This document shows positions 21,062 to 28,409 of a stretch of 32,688 nucleotides of DNA, piece after piece (positions within the stretch are counted from its first letter, which is position 1; each line of letters begins with the position of its first letter). The notes below the pieces were generated by a model that was given only the letters and a program-made list of their open reading frames with translations, ran no database searches and had not been told where the DNA came from. The position numbers and the translations under genes are program-made. This DNA comes from UBA10210 sp964408425 (lineage in GTDB: Archaea > Micrarchaeota > Micrarchaeia > Norongarragalinales > Norongarragalinaceae), in assembly GCA_964408425.1 (NCBI GenBank), contig CAYOZI010000009.1, positions 1-32,688 of the forward strand, written 5' to 3'.

Positions 21062-22840
21062 TCACTTCACTGTAACGCTCTTCGCCAGATTCCTCGGCTT
21101 GTCCGGATTCTTGCCCCTCTCGACCGCAGAGTAGTAAGCCAAAAGCTGCAAAGGCACGACTTCCAGAATGGGGTAGAAAACGCTATCACACGCGGGCAGC
21201 TTGAACAACAAGTCGTAATTCTCGTTTTCGGCGTTGCTCAACGCGATTATCTTCGCGCCCCTCGCCTTCGCCTCCATGCCGTTGCTCAAGGAATCCGCGA
21301 AAGACTCGTCCTTAGGATTCAAAAGAATGACCGGCGTTCCCTTTTCTATCAATGCGAGAGTTCCGTGCTTCAATTCCCCGGCCGCCATTCCTTCGGCGTG
21401 AATGTAAGAAATTTCCTTGAGCTTCAACGCCCCTTCCAGCGCGATCGGAAAATGCACGCCCCTTCCGATGAAATACACGCTATCCCTATACTTGAATTCC
21501 CGCGCCAAATCCTTCAGCTTGAAATTATTCGAAGCTATGGTCTGCTGGATTAGCGAAGAAAGGTTTTGCAAATCCAACAGCTTTCCCGCAGCTTTGAATG
21601 CCAGCAGGTAAAACAAAGCAAGCTGGTTGAGAAACGCCTTCGTAGACGCCACTCCGACTTCGGGCCCGCAATTCAAATGCAAAACCAAATCGCTAGTCCT
21701 TTCGAGAGTCGAGCCGACCACGTTGACAAGCGAAAAAACCTTAGCTCCCCTGGCTTTGGATTTCTTGACGCAATCCATCACGTCCGCAGTTTCCCCGCTT
21801 TGGGAAACGGCTATCAACAGCGTTTTTTCATTGACGAATTCCTCTTCCAAGCCGAATTCCGAAGCCAAAACTACTTCCACGTTTTTCTTCAAAAGTTTCT
21901 TGAACAACTGCCTGCCCACTAAAGACGCGTGGAAAGAAGTTCCGCAGGCGATGACCAAAACCCTCTCCGCCTGCATTATACCTTGGGCGAAATCCGAAAG
22001 CGTTTTCTCGTCCTGGAGAGCCGCTTGCTTGAAAACAACGGGCTCTTCCATGATTTCCTTAAGCATGAAATGCTCGTACTCCCCCTTTTGCGCCTGCTCC
22101 GCATTCCACTTTATTTCCGAAGACTGTTTCACCAACTGCCTTCCGCTGCGAAAGTCGAAATAAGCGTGCGCCCCGCCAGCCGCGTCCAAAACCGCCATTT
22201 CCCCGTCATCCAGGAAAACCGCGTTCTTCGTGTAAGGCAAAAACGGGAGGGCGTCGCTGGCTACGAAAACCTCGTCCGCGCCAAGCCCGATTATCAGCGG
22301 GCTTTCGTTCCTGGCGGCAACCAGCTTTTCAGGATGGTCCAAAGACAACGCGATGAAAGCGAAGGAGCCCTTCAACTGCGAGCAGGCGTTCAAAACCGCC
22401 TTTTCAAAACCCATTCCGCTTTTCAAAGACTCTTCGATCAAGTGAGGGATGACTTCAGTATCCGTCTGTGAAGAGAAAGAATGCCCTTTCTCGGAAAGCC
22501 TGCCCCTCAGTTCGACATAGTTCTCAATAATTCCATTGTGCACCAAAGCAATCTTTCCGTCGCAGGAAACGTGGGGGTGTGCATTGAACGGCGTAACGCC
22601 CCCATGAGTGGCCCACCGCGTGTGCGCTATCCCGCCTAATCCTTCAACTTCCGAAAGCTTCAGCCTCGAATTGATTTCGTCAACCTTTCCAGTATCCTTC
22701 AAAACAAGCAATTCGCCCTTCGGGTTCTGCAAAACCGCTATTCCCGCTGAATCGTACCCGCGGTATTCCAAAGCCTTCAAGCCTGAATGCAAAACCTCTC
22801 CGGCCTTCCTGGGCCCGAGATACCCGATTATTCCGCACAC
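21062..22840 (-). CDS. glmS: Glutamine-fructose-6-phosphate aminotransferase GlmS
   Basis: Makes glucosamine-6-P from fructose-6-P and glutamine, the committing step to UDP-GlcNAc. The 592-residue protein has an N-terminal Ntn glutaminase (C-G-I-I-G-Y-L-G at 2-9, H-T-R-W-A-T-H-G-G near 75) and two SIS domains (S-Q-S-G-E-T-A-D and H-A-E-G-M-A-A-G-E-L-K-H-G), ending P-R-N-L-A-K-S-V-T-V. GTG 22840 is chosen because the nucleophile Cys must follow the initiator Met; an upstream GTG at 22852 would bury it. GGGTG (22854-22850) is 9 nt upstream. First gene of glmS-glmU-glmM, preceded by a structured leader. Confidence 0.96.
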   Translation of the reverse strand: MCGIIGYLGPRKAGEVLHSGLKALEYRGYDSAGIAVLQNPKGELLVLKDTGKVDEINSRLKLSEVEGLGGIAHTRWATHGGVTPFNAHPHVSCDGKIALVHNGIIENYVELRGRLSEKGHSFSSQTDTEVIPHLIEESLKSGMGFEKAVLNACSQLKGSFAFIALSLDHPEKLVAARNESPLIIGLGADEVFVASDALPFLPYTKNAVFLDDGEMAVLDAAGGAHAYFDFRSGRQLVKQSSEIKWNAEQAQKGEYEHFMLKEIMEEPVVFKQAALQDEKTLSDFAQGIMQAERVLVIACGTSFHASLVGRQLFKKLLKKNVEVVLASEFGLEEEFVNEKTLLIAVSQSGETADVMDCVKKSKARGAKVFSLVNVVGSTLERTSDLVLHLNCGPEVGVASTKAFLNQLALFYLLAFKAAGKLLDLQNLSSLIQQTIASNNFKLKDLAREFKYRDSVYFIGRGVHFPIALEGALKLKEISYIHAEGMAAGELKHGTLALIEKGTPVILLNPKDESFADSLSNGMEAKARGAKIIALSNAENENYDLLFKLPACDSVFYPILEVVPLQLLAYYSAVERGKNPDKPRNLAKSVTVK

Positions 22841-22960
22841 GTCAAACAACACCCTTTATTTTTCGAGAAATATCCTTGTTCCCTCCGGATTGAAAAAGGC
22901 CGCGCTTTTACAGCCGTGCGGCCTTCCCTTTCCGAAAAAGAGGGGTTACGCTTTTTCGCA
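22841..22960 (-). promoter_or_regulatory. Structured 5' leader of glmS
   Basis: From a predicted transcription start near 22959 to the GTG at 22840 there are about 118 nt. The RNA would begin with a hairpin with perfect 8-bp arms (CGAAAAAG/CTTTTTCG, 22958-22951 and 22940-22933; 10-nt loop). Eight bases later comes a second perfect 8-bp hairpin, AAGGCCGC/GCGGCCTT (22925-22918, 22903-22896; 14-nt loop), whose 3' arm runs into a five-T tract (22897-22893). The second looks like an intrinsic terminator or attenuator. A purine-rich CCGGAGGGAACAAGG follows. The arrangement suggests regulation of glmS. Confidence 0.5.
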
Positions 22961-22980
22961 ATACACCCTATCCGGCGAAG

Positions 22981-22988
22981 GTATATAA
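22981..22988 (-). promoter_or_regulatory. TATA box of the glmS operon
   Basis: Minus-strand TTATATAC is a near-consensus archaeal box A. Its centre is 26 nt from the first base of the leader hairpin, which supports the predicted start site. Confidence 0.55.
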
Positions 22989-23033
22989 CCACCCTTCAAC
23001 ATTTTTTCATACGTTCGAGGCATAAACTCATAT

Positions 23034-23045
23034 CTTTTTAAACAA
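23034..23045 (+). promoter_or_regulatory. TATA-like promoter of the winged-helix regulator
   Basis: ATCTTTTTAAAC is centred about 25 nt before position 23063. The transcript would start at or near the ATG at 23061, which opens a 13-codon reading frame ending at 23102 that overlaps the regulator's GTG start at 23092 in another frame. Confidence 0.4.
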
Positions 23046-23091
23046 ATTGTAACAAATATTATGAAAAACATCAAACTCTTGGTGCTTGACC

Positions 23092-23988
23092 GTGGAAGCT
23101 AAGCTGGTGGTGGAAGAAAAGGCGTTGAACGCTAGGATAGTTGCGGAAAAATCCATCAAGATTTTTTCGGGAGACCGGCTGAAAATCCTTGAATCGCTCT
23201 CGCAAAGCCCCAAATACCCCGCGGAAATAGCTAAAGAACTGAAAATGCACGTCCAGACGGTTTACTACCATTTCCGGTTGTTGGAGAAAGCGGGCGTGAT
23301 AACCCCCGGCGCTAGAATAGAAAAAAGAGGGGCGTTGGCAAGAAAATACTCGTTTCCTGCCGACGCCCTCGCATTCGTCGTGAACGAAAAATGGAAGCCG
23401 TTCACGTTCTCCAAAAAGAAACCGCCCTCTTTTCTCGACGGTTTCGTGAACAACGGGTTTTTGGATGCAAAGATAATCGTCGGCAGCCCGGACCCGCACG
23501 GTCCCTACCGCGCCCGCGGTTCTGAATTGTGCGCGTTGGAATTAAGCGCATTCCTCGGGCAATACGCTGCTTTCGATTACCCGATGTATTACCTGGATAC
23601 TGAAGCGAGGGACAGCATTTTGAAGGAAAACATGTTCTTGGTCGGGGGGTTGAAAGTTAATACGATTCTCGCCAAAGCCAATTCCCATCTTCCCATCCGC
23701 TTTGACGAAAAGACGTTCGACGTAGTCTCGAAACTCTCCGGAAAAACCTATTCGGAAAATGTGGGTATAATCGAAACCATAGAAAGCCCTTTCGCCGAAG
23801 GGAAAAATGTTTTTGTCATTGCGGGGAGGGACCACCATGCGACGAGGGTAGGAATCCTGGCAATACTAAAAAAGAAAAAGGAGCTTGAGCAAGGGAATAG
23901 TTTCGACGGAACTGTTTTCGCAAAAGTCGCGCAGGGTTTCGACGAGAACGGCGATGGAATCGTGGATACGGTGGAAATACTCGAATAA
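23092..23988 (+). CDS. Winged-helix regulator with S-layer-like C-terminal domain
   Basis: A 298-residue putative transcription factor. Residues about 25-75 form an ArsR-type winged helix (R-L-K-I-L-E-S-L-S, then Y-P-A-E-I-A-K-E-L and the recognition helix V-Q-T-V-Y-Y-H-F-R-L-L-E-K-A-G-V). No signal peptide or membrane span is seen. The C-terminal part carries V-G-G-L-K-V-N-T-I, N-V-G-I-I-E-T-I and V-F-V-I-A-G-R-D-H-H-A-T-R, resembling the G-G-P-x-x-N and V-x-x-G patterns of archaeal S-layer domains, and ends in a D-x-N-x-D-G-x-x-D Ca-loop-like motif. GTG 23092 has GGTG 7 nt upstream; TTG 23086 is an alternative. It is divergent from glmS, which it may regulate. Confidence 0.75.
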   Translation: MEAKLVVEEKALNARIVAEKSIKIFSGDRLKILESLSQSPKYPAEIAKELKMHVQTVYYHFRLLEKAGVITPGARIEKRGALARKYSFPADALAFVVNEKWKPFTFSKKKPPSFLDGFVNNGFLDAKIIVGSPDPHGPYRARGSELCALELSAFLGQYAAFDYPMYYLDTEARDSILKENMFLVGGLKVNTILAKANSHLPIRFDEKTFDVVSKLSGKTYSENVGIIETIESPFAEGKNVFVIAGRDHHATRVGILAILKKKKELEQGNSFDGTVFAKVAQGFDENGDGIVDTVEILE

Positions 23989-24009
23989 AGGGAAACGGTT
24001 GAAGAAAGA

Positions 24010-25278
24010 ATGAACTGGGAACTGCTGTTGAAAAACGGGGTCGTAGTCGATCCGGAATCGAAAATTCAGGAAGCGAGAAGCATACGGGTTAAAGGCGGAA
24101 AGATCATCGCTGACAGGCTTTCCTCGCCTAAAGAATTCGACGCGGACGGGATGCTGGTAATGCCCGGTTGGATTGACTTGCACACGCACTGCCGAGACCC
24201 GGGTTTTACTCACAAGGAGGATTTGGTTTCGGCAAGCAAAGCCGCGATTGCAGGCGGCTTCACTTCAATCGTCGCAATGCCCAACACGAAACCCGTAATC
24301 GACAATCCTTCGGTAGTCGATTTCGTCTTGCAGAAAAGCGCGGGGTTGGAGCCCAGCGTTTTCTGCGCCGCAGCAATCACCCTCGGGCAGACCGGTGAAG
24401 AGCTCGCGGATTTTCAGGCGTTGAAAAACGCTGGGGCGGTTTACTTTACCGACGACGGCAACCCCGTTCAAAACGATTCGGTTATGAAAAGCGCTTTGGC
24501 TGAAGCCAAGAAAACGGGAGTTTTGCTGGCGGAGCACTGCGAAGACAAGAACCTAGTCAAGGGACTGCAGTGCGTTGGAGCGAGGGCTGCTGAAAAACTG
24601 GGGTTGAACGGATTTCCCAGGGAAGCGGAATTGAATTGCGTGGAAAGGGATTTGAGGCTGGTCGAGGAAACGGGGGGAAGAGAACATTTTCTCCATTTGA
24701 GCTTGAAGGAAACGGTGGACGCGGTGAAAAAAGCCAAAGCCAAAGGGTTGAACGTAACTGCCGAAGCCACGCCCCACCACTTTTCCCTCACTGAATATGC
24801 TTTACTTGAAAAGGGAACCGACGCGAAAATGAACCCGCCGTTGAGGGAAGAGAAAGACGTGAAGGCACTTCGCGAGGGTTTGAAAAACGGGGTTTTCGAC
24901 GTCATAGGCACCGACCACGCGCCCCACACCGCGGAAGAAAAAGCCGGAGGCTGGGGCAAAGCGCCTAACGGAATAATCGGGCTGGAAACGGCGGTGGGCT
25001 TAAGCATAACGAATCTTATCGAAACCAAGACGCTGAATTGGATCCAGCTTGCGGAAAAAACGTCTTTCAACCCCGCAAAACTCGTAAACCTCGAATCAAA
25101 GGGAAGCGTAAAACCGGGTTTTGACGCTGATCTGACTATAATCGACCCCGAGAAAGAATGGATCGTGGATTCCTCGAAATTCAAGTCTAAATCCCGCAAT
25201 ACTCCTTTCGACGGGATGGTTTTGAAGGGAAAGGCGGTTGCGGTCGTGGCTAAAGGCGTTTTGTATGAATTGGACTGA
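24010..25278 (+). CDS. pyrC: Dihydroorotase
   Basis: Zinc amidohydrolase closing carbamoyl-aspartate to dihydroorotate in pyrimidine synthesis. The 422-residue class I type protein has metal ligands in D-L-H58-T-H60-C-R-D-P-G, M-P-N-T at 90-93, A-E-H-C-E-D, A-T-P-H-H and G-T-D-H-A-P-H-T. Two allantoinase-like features are absent, so dihydroorotase is the best call. It starts 21 nt after the regulator gene and is followed 11 nt later by the prenyltransferase, forming a co-directional run of three genes. Confidence 0.93.
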   Translation: MNWELLLKNGVVVDPESKIQEARSIRVKGGKIIADRLSSPKEFDADGMLVMPGWIDLHTHCRDPGFTHKEDLVSASKAAIAGGFTSIVAMPNTKPVIDNPSVVDFVLQKSAGLEPSVFCAAAITLGQTGEELADFQALKNAGAVYFTDDGNPVQNDSVMKSALAEAKKTGVLLAEHCEDKNLVKGLQCVGARAAEKLGLNGFPREAELNCVERDLRLVEETGGREHFLHLSLKETVDAVKKAKAKGLNVTAEATPHHFSLTEYALLEKGTDAKMNPPLREEKDVKALREGLKNGVFDVIGTDHAPHTAEEKAGGWGKAPNGIIGLETAVGLSITNLIETKTLNWIQLAEKTSFNPAKLVNLESKGSVKPGFDADLTIIDPEKEWIVDSSKFKSKSRNTPFDGMVLKGKAVAVVAKGVLYELD

Positions 25279-25289
25279 AGGTGGGAAGC

Positions 25290-26366
25290 ATGGAAAAAAA
25301 TATTGGAAAAATCCTTTCGGAATACAAGCCTTTGATTGACAAGGCGATAGAAAAAAACATTCCCCGCCAGTTTCAAGGCGCGCCTTTGGAAAGAATGGCA
25401 GGAAAACCCCGTTACGCTTACGACACCCGAAGCATTACACAATCCATTTCAACCCCAATCTGGGATTTGCTCGACCGGGGAGGCAAGAGATGGAGACCGG
25501 GGCTGACGCTCATAATCATAGAAGCTCTCGGCAAAAACCCGAAAAAGTTTTTGGACTTCGCGTCAATTTCCGAAGTCGTGCACAACGGAACGCTCATGGT
25601 GGACGACATCGAAGATAATTCCGACTTTCGAAGGGGAAAACCGTGCATTCACAAGATTTACGGAAACGACCTAGCCATCAACGCGGGCAACGCCATGTAC
25701 TTCCTTCCATTGAAAATAATAATGGAAAGTTCCCTTTCCGATAAAACCAAAAATGCGTTGTACGAGGTTTACGCTCAGGAAATGATCAACGTTTCCCTCG
25801 GCCAGGGAATGGACATTTACTGGCACAAGGGCTTGAAGCACGACATTTCGGAGAAAGAGTATTTGCAGATGTGCGCTTACAAAACCGGTTGCTTGGCCAG
25901 GATGGCAGCCAAAATCGGCGCGGTGTTAGGCGGGGCTACGCCCAAACAACTATACGCATTAGACGAATTTGTCGAAACCATCGGGATAGCGTTCCAAATT
26001 CAAGACGACATCTTGAACCTAACCGCCGGAGAGGAAGGAAAGAAAGACTTGGGCGGGAAGTACGGAAAGGAGATAGGCGGTGACGTAAGCGAAGGAAAAA
26101 TCACGCTGATGGTTATCCATTCGCTCAAACATTCGCCGAGAAAAACGCGGTTGAAAGAAATACTTTCTATGCACACGAAAAACCAGGCTTTGATCAACGA
26201 AGCCATAGGCATATTGAACCAGGCAGGCTCGATAGAATACGCTAGGCAAGCCGCCGCCAAGCTCGTCAAAAACGCTTGGGCTAAGGTCGAGAAAACACTG
26301 CCCAACAACTCAGGCAAGGAAAAGCTAAGGGCTTTCGCGGATTACCTGGTCGAAAGAAGCTATTGA
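25290..26366 (+). CDS. Polyprenyl diphosphate synthase (farnesyl/geranylgeranyl type)
   Basis: Condenses isopentenyl diphosphate with allylic diphosphates to supply chains for archaeal lipids. The 358-residue chain has G-G-K-R-W-R-P (64-70), the first Asp-rich motif D105-D-I-E-D109 followed by F-R-R-G, K-T-G near 200, and the second motif Q-D-D-I-L. Some 40-50 N-terminal residues precede the core (Q-F-Q-G-A-P region). Product length (C15 or C20) cannot be settled from sequence alone. ATG 25290 follows AAGGTGGG and is preferred over GTG 25281. Confidence 0.9.
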   Translation: MEKNIGKILSEYKPLIDKAIEKNIPRQFQGAPLERMAGKPRYAYDTRSITQSISTPIWDLLDRGGKRWRPGLTLIIIEALGKNPKKFLDFASISEVVHNGTLMVDDIEDNSDFRRGKPCIHKIYGNDLAINAGNAMYFLPLKIIMESSLSDKTKNALYEVYAQEMINVSLGQGMDIYWHKGLKHDISEKEYLQMCAYKTGCLARMAAKIGAVLGGATPKQLYALDEFVETIGIAFQIQDDILNLTAGEEGKKDLGGKYGKEIGGDVSEGKITLMVIHSLKHSPRKTRLKEILSMHTKNQALINEAIGILNQAGSIEYARQAAAKLVKNAWAKVEKTLPNNSGKEKLRAFADYLVERSY

Positions 26367-26370
26367 AATT

Positions 26371-26967
26371 TCAAACGGCTTCAAACTCTTCCTGCGGGTG
26401 CGCGAATTCCTCGTAAGAAGAGATTTCGCCCCTGTTCTTGGCGATCTCCCTGGCCAAAACCCAGAACACCAGCGCTATTGCCTTTCTACCCTTGTTGTTC
26501 GTAGGGAGAATCAAATCGATCATCGAAGGGTTGTTGTTCGTATCGCACAAAGCGATTACCGGAACGTTGATGCTGAACGCCTCGCGGACAGCCTGTTTTT
26601 CCATTCCCGGGTCTACAACCAAAACCAATTTCGGTTCTACGAAATCATCCCTAGACGGGTTCGTAAAACGTCCGGGAGTAAACCTGCCCATCAAAGCGTT
26701 GAATCCCGTCAGCCCGCAGAACTTCTGGATAGCGGTTTTGGCGTTGTCCTTGTTGGAAACTATGAAAACCCCGTTTTTGTCCGGCGCGTCGGAAAGCATT
26801 TTGCCTGCCGCCTTCAGCCTCTCGTCGAGTTTTTTCAAATCCAGAACGTGCAGCCCGTCCTCGCGAACCTTGTAGATGAACTCTTTCATCCCGCCGTTCT
26901 TGTTGCGGGTCCCTATGTGGGCGCCTGCTTCCAAATACTTCTCCTGCGGAATCAAAAATTCTACCAT
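26371..26967 (-). CDS. rps2: 30S ribosomal protein uS2
   Basis: Universal small-subunit protein in the archaeal short form, 198 residues. Family marks: Y-L-E-A-G-A-H-I-G-T near residues 11-20, F-I-Y-K-V-R-E-D-G-L-H-V-L-D, G-R-F-T-P-G-R-F-T-N-P near 92-102, and P-V-I-A-L-C-D-T-N followed by N-P-S-M-I-D-L-I-L-P-T-N-N-K-G. GAAGGTGT lies at Shine-Dalgarno distance before the ATG. In many archaea uS2 is near rpoN, rpoK and eno, none of which is here, so it is separated from that operon. Confidence 0.95.
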   Translation of the reverse strand: MVEFLIPQEKYLEAGAHIGTRNKNGGMKEFIYKVREDGLHVLDLKKLDERLKAAGKMLSDAPDKNGVFIVSNKDNAKTAIQKFCGLTGFNALMGRFTPGRFTNPSRDDFVEPKLVLVVDPGMEKQAVREAFSINVPVIALCDTNNNPSMIDLILPTNNKGRKAIALVFWVLAREIAKNRGEISSYEEFAHPQEEFEAV

Positions 26968-27078
26968 TTCTTACACCTTCAAAAGCATCCATTCCGCGTT
27001 TTCAAAGCGAAAGAGGAATGCGTGTTTAGTCTGCAGTCTCACGAAAGCAGAATGCAGCCAGAAAGAATTTTGCTCGAA

Positions 27079-27092
27079 AGGGTTATTTAAAG
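27079..27092. promoter_or_regulatory. TATA-like element between rps2 and scpB
   Basis: GGGTTATTTAAAGG is centred about 30 nt before the scpB ATG (27117), consistent with a leaderless start. Its complement could also serve rps2 with a leader of about 95 nt, so the element may be shared by both divergent genes. Confidence 0.4.
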
Positions 27093-27116
27093 GTTGTCGC
27101 AGCAAAGGATTTTGCC

Positions 27117-27728
27117 ATGAAGAGCGAGTTTGAAATCCAACAGTCCGAGGAAGGCGATTCCGCCAGTTTCGACGAAGAAGAAACCATCCAGAAAGAACAG
27201 CCGGGGAATCAGGCTGCCGAAAAACAAGAGGAAAACCGGCCTTTGCCCAAGCTCAACCTCCAAAACAAGGAAAAGATCGCTGATGTTTTGAAAACCCTGG
27301 AAGCGGCGTTGTTTTTAGCAAATAGGGTGGTTTCTTTCGAAGAACTCTCTTCAGTTACTGGCGTATCCAAAGCGGCGTTGAGAACCGTGGTTGAAAAGTT
27401 ACAGGAAGACTACACCCAAAAGCAAGGGGCCATTGAAATCATAATCGCACAAGACGGCGCTTCAATGCAGGTAAAGCCGGAATTCCTGCAAAACGTTTCC
27501 GAACTGTCGAAAAAACCCGACTTAAGCAGAAAATCCACTAAAATCCTCGCGCTCGTCGCGAAAAAAGGGCAGCTTCTACAATCGGAATTGAAAAAATACT
27601 TCAAAGGGGAAATCTATCTTTACACGACGGAATTGAAGGAAAAGGGGTATGTCGATTGGGAGAAGAAGGGTAACACGCGTTTGTTGAAACCGAGCAAAAA
27701 GTTCATGGAAACATTCCAGACTATTTGA
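27117..27728 (+). CDS. scpB: Segregation and condensation protein ScpB
   Basis: Winged-helix kleisin-associated subunit of the SMC-ScpAB condensin complex, acting in chromosome organisation. The 203-residue chain begins with a 55-residue acidic Glu/Gln-rich extension, then the ScpB core: L-K-T-L-E-A-A-L-F-L near 60-69, V-S-F-E-E-L-S-S-V, and the second winged helix with T-K-I-L-A-L-V-A-K-K-G and E-L-K-E-K-G-Y-V. Neither scpA nor smc is in the window. It converges on the Hef nuclease gene with 3 nt between stops. Confidence 0.88.
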   Translation: MKSEFEIQQSEEGDSASFDEEETIQKEQPGNQAAEKQEENRPLPKLNLQNKEKIADVLKTLEAALFLANRVVSFEELSSVTGVSKAALRTVVEKLQEDYTQKQGAIEIIIAQDGASMQVKPEFLQNVSELSKKPDLSRKSTKILALVAKKGQLLQSELKKYFKGEIYLYTTELKEKGYVDWEKKGNTRLLKPSKKFMETFQTI

Positions 27729-27731
27729 ACT

Positions 27732-28400
27732 TCACTTGAACGGCAGGCTTAACACTGCGCGAATCTGTTTTGCCCTTTGTTTTCCTATTCCTTTCACGGC
27801 TTGAAGTTCTTTATCGCTTGCTAAAACGATTTTCTCCACGCTTCCGAAATGCTCCAGCAACGCCAACGCGCTCTTAGGCCCTATCATCGGCAGAGATTCA
27901 ACTATCAACCGCTGCTGCTGTTCTACGGAAGAGCCTTTTTTTGAAAACTGGATTTTCATCTCCTTAGGCTTCAACAATTGTTCCCTCTTCCCCAAAACCA
28001 AGAGGAACTCCGCCAAATCCTCTTCATCGTGAAAAAAGAACGCGGGAATCTTGTAATCCACTGCCAAGGCGATCAACGCGCCCCTGATCGCATTTTCGTG
28101 CAGCCGCTCGAAATCAAAGCCGACGATCACAATAATCGGAGAGGCAAAGTTTTCCTTCAACTCCTGCGCTTGGGTGAAAAGCCTCCCGTCGATAACGCTG
28201 CTCTCGAAATCTGCCGCCGTTTTCCGCTCGACGCAAGCCCTNNNNNNNNNNCTGTCGCTCAAAACGAAATCACCTACATCCAGCCTAACGCTTTTCACGA
28301 TTACCCCGAGGCGTTTCAGCTGGTCGACCGCATCCGTATTCTCTTCCCGGTCGTCGCAATAAACCTGCACCTTGTCGTTTTTTTCGAAAACCAATTCCAT
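27732..28400 (-). CDS. XPF/ERCC4-type nuclease with HhH domain (Hef nuclease half), with assembly gap
   Basis: Structure-specific endonuclease that cuts branched or stalled-fork DNA near the junction. N-terminal nuclease: D-D-R-E-E (16-20), V-G-D-F, V-E-R-K-T-A-A-D-F and I-D-G-R-L. C-terminal tandem HhH: M-I-G-P-K-S-A-L-A-L-L and V-K-G-I-G-K-Q-R-A-K. The family motif reads V-G-D-x-x-x-S-D-R-x-x-V-E-R-K; here S-D and R-A-C-V-E-R-K flank the N run, so probably nothing is missing. It starts 9 nt after the helicase gene. In euryarchaeal Hef both parts are one chain of about 750 residues; the two genes here total about 738. Confidence 0.92.
   Translation of the reverse strand: MELVFEKNDKVQVYCDDREENTDAVDQLKRLGVIVKSVRLDVGDFVLSDXXXXRACVERKTAADFESSVIDGRLFTQAQELKENFASPIIVIVGFDFERLHENAIRGALIALAVDYKIPAFFFHDEEDLAEFLLVLGKREQLLKPKEMKIQFSKKGSSVEQQQRLIVESLPMIGPKSALALLEHFGSVEKIVLASDKELQAVKGIGKQRAKQIRAVLSLPFK
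28242..28251. other. Assembly gap (10 N) inside the XPF-type nuclease gene
   Basis: Ten placeholder N. On the minus strand the left side ends GACAG and the right side begins AGGGCT; merging on the shared AG gives D-R-A-C-V-E-R-K in frame, matching the nuclease family motif. Confidence 0.97.
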
Positions 28401-28409
28401 ATGCCCAAC

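Noticed and set aside
22841..22960. glmS ribozyme
   Set aside because: The two simple hairpins do not form the nested pseudoknot core of the bacterial ribozyme, and no cleavage-site context is seen.
24468..25442. Long minus-strand open frame across pyrC
   Set aside because: It is antisense to a clear dihydroorotase gene and has no family features; long shadow frames are common in this composition.
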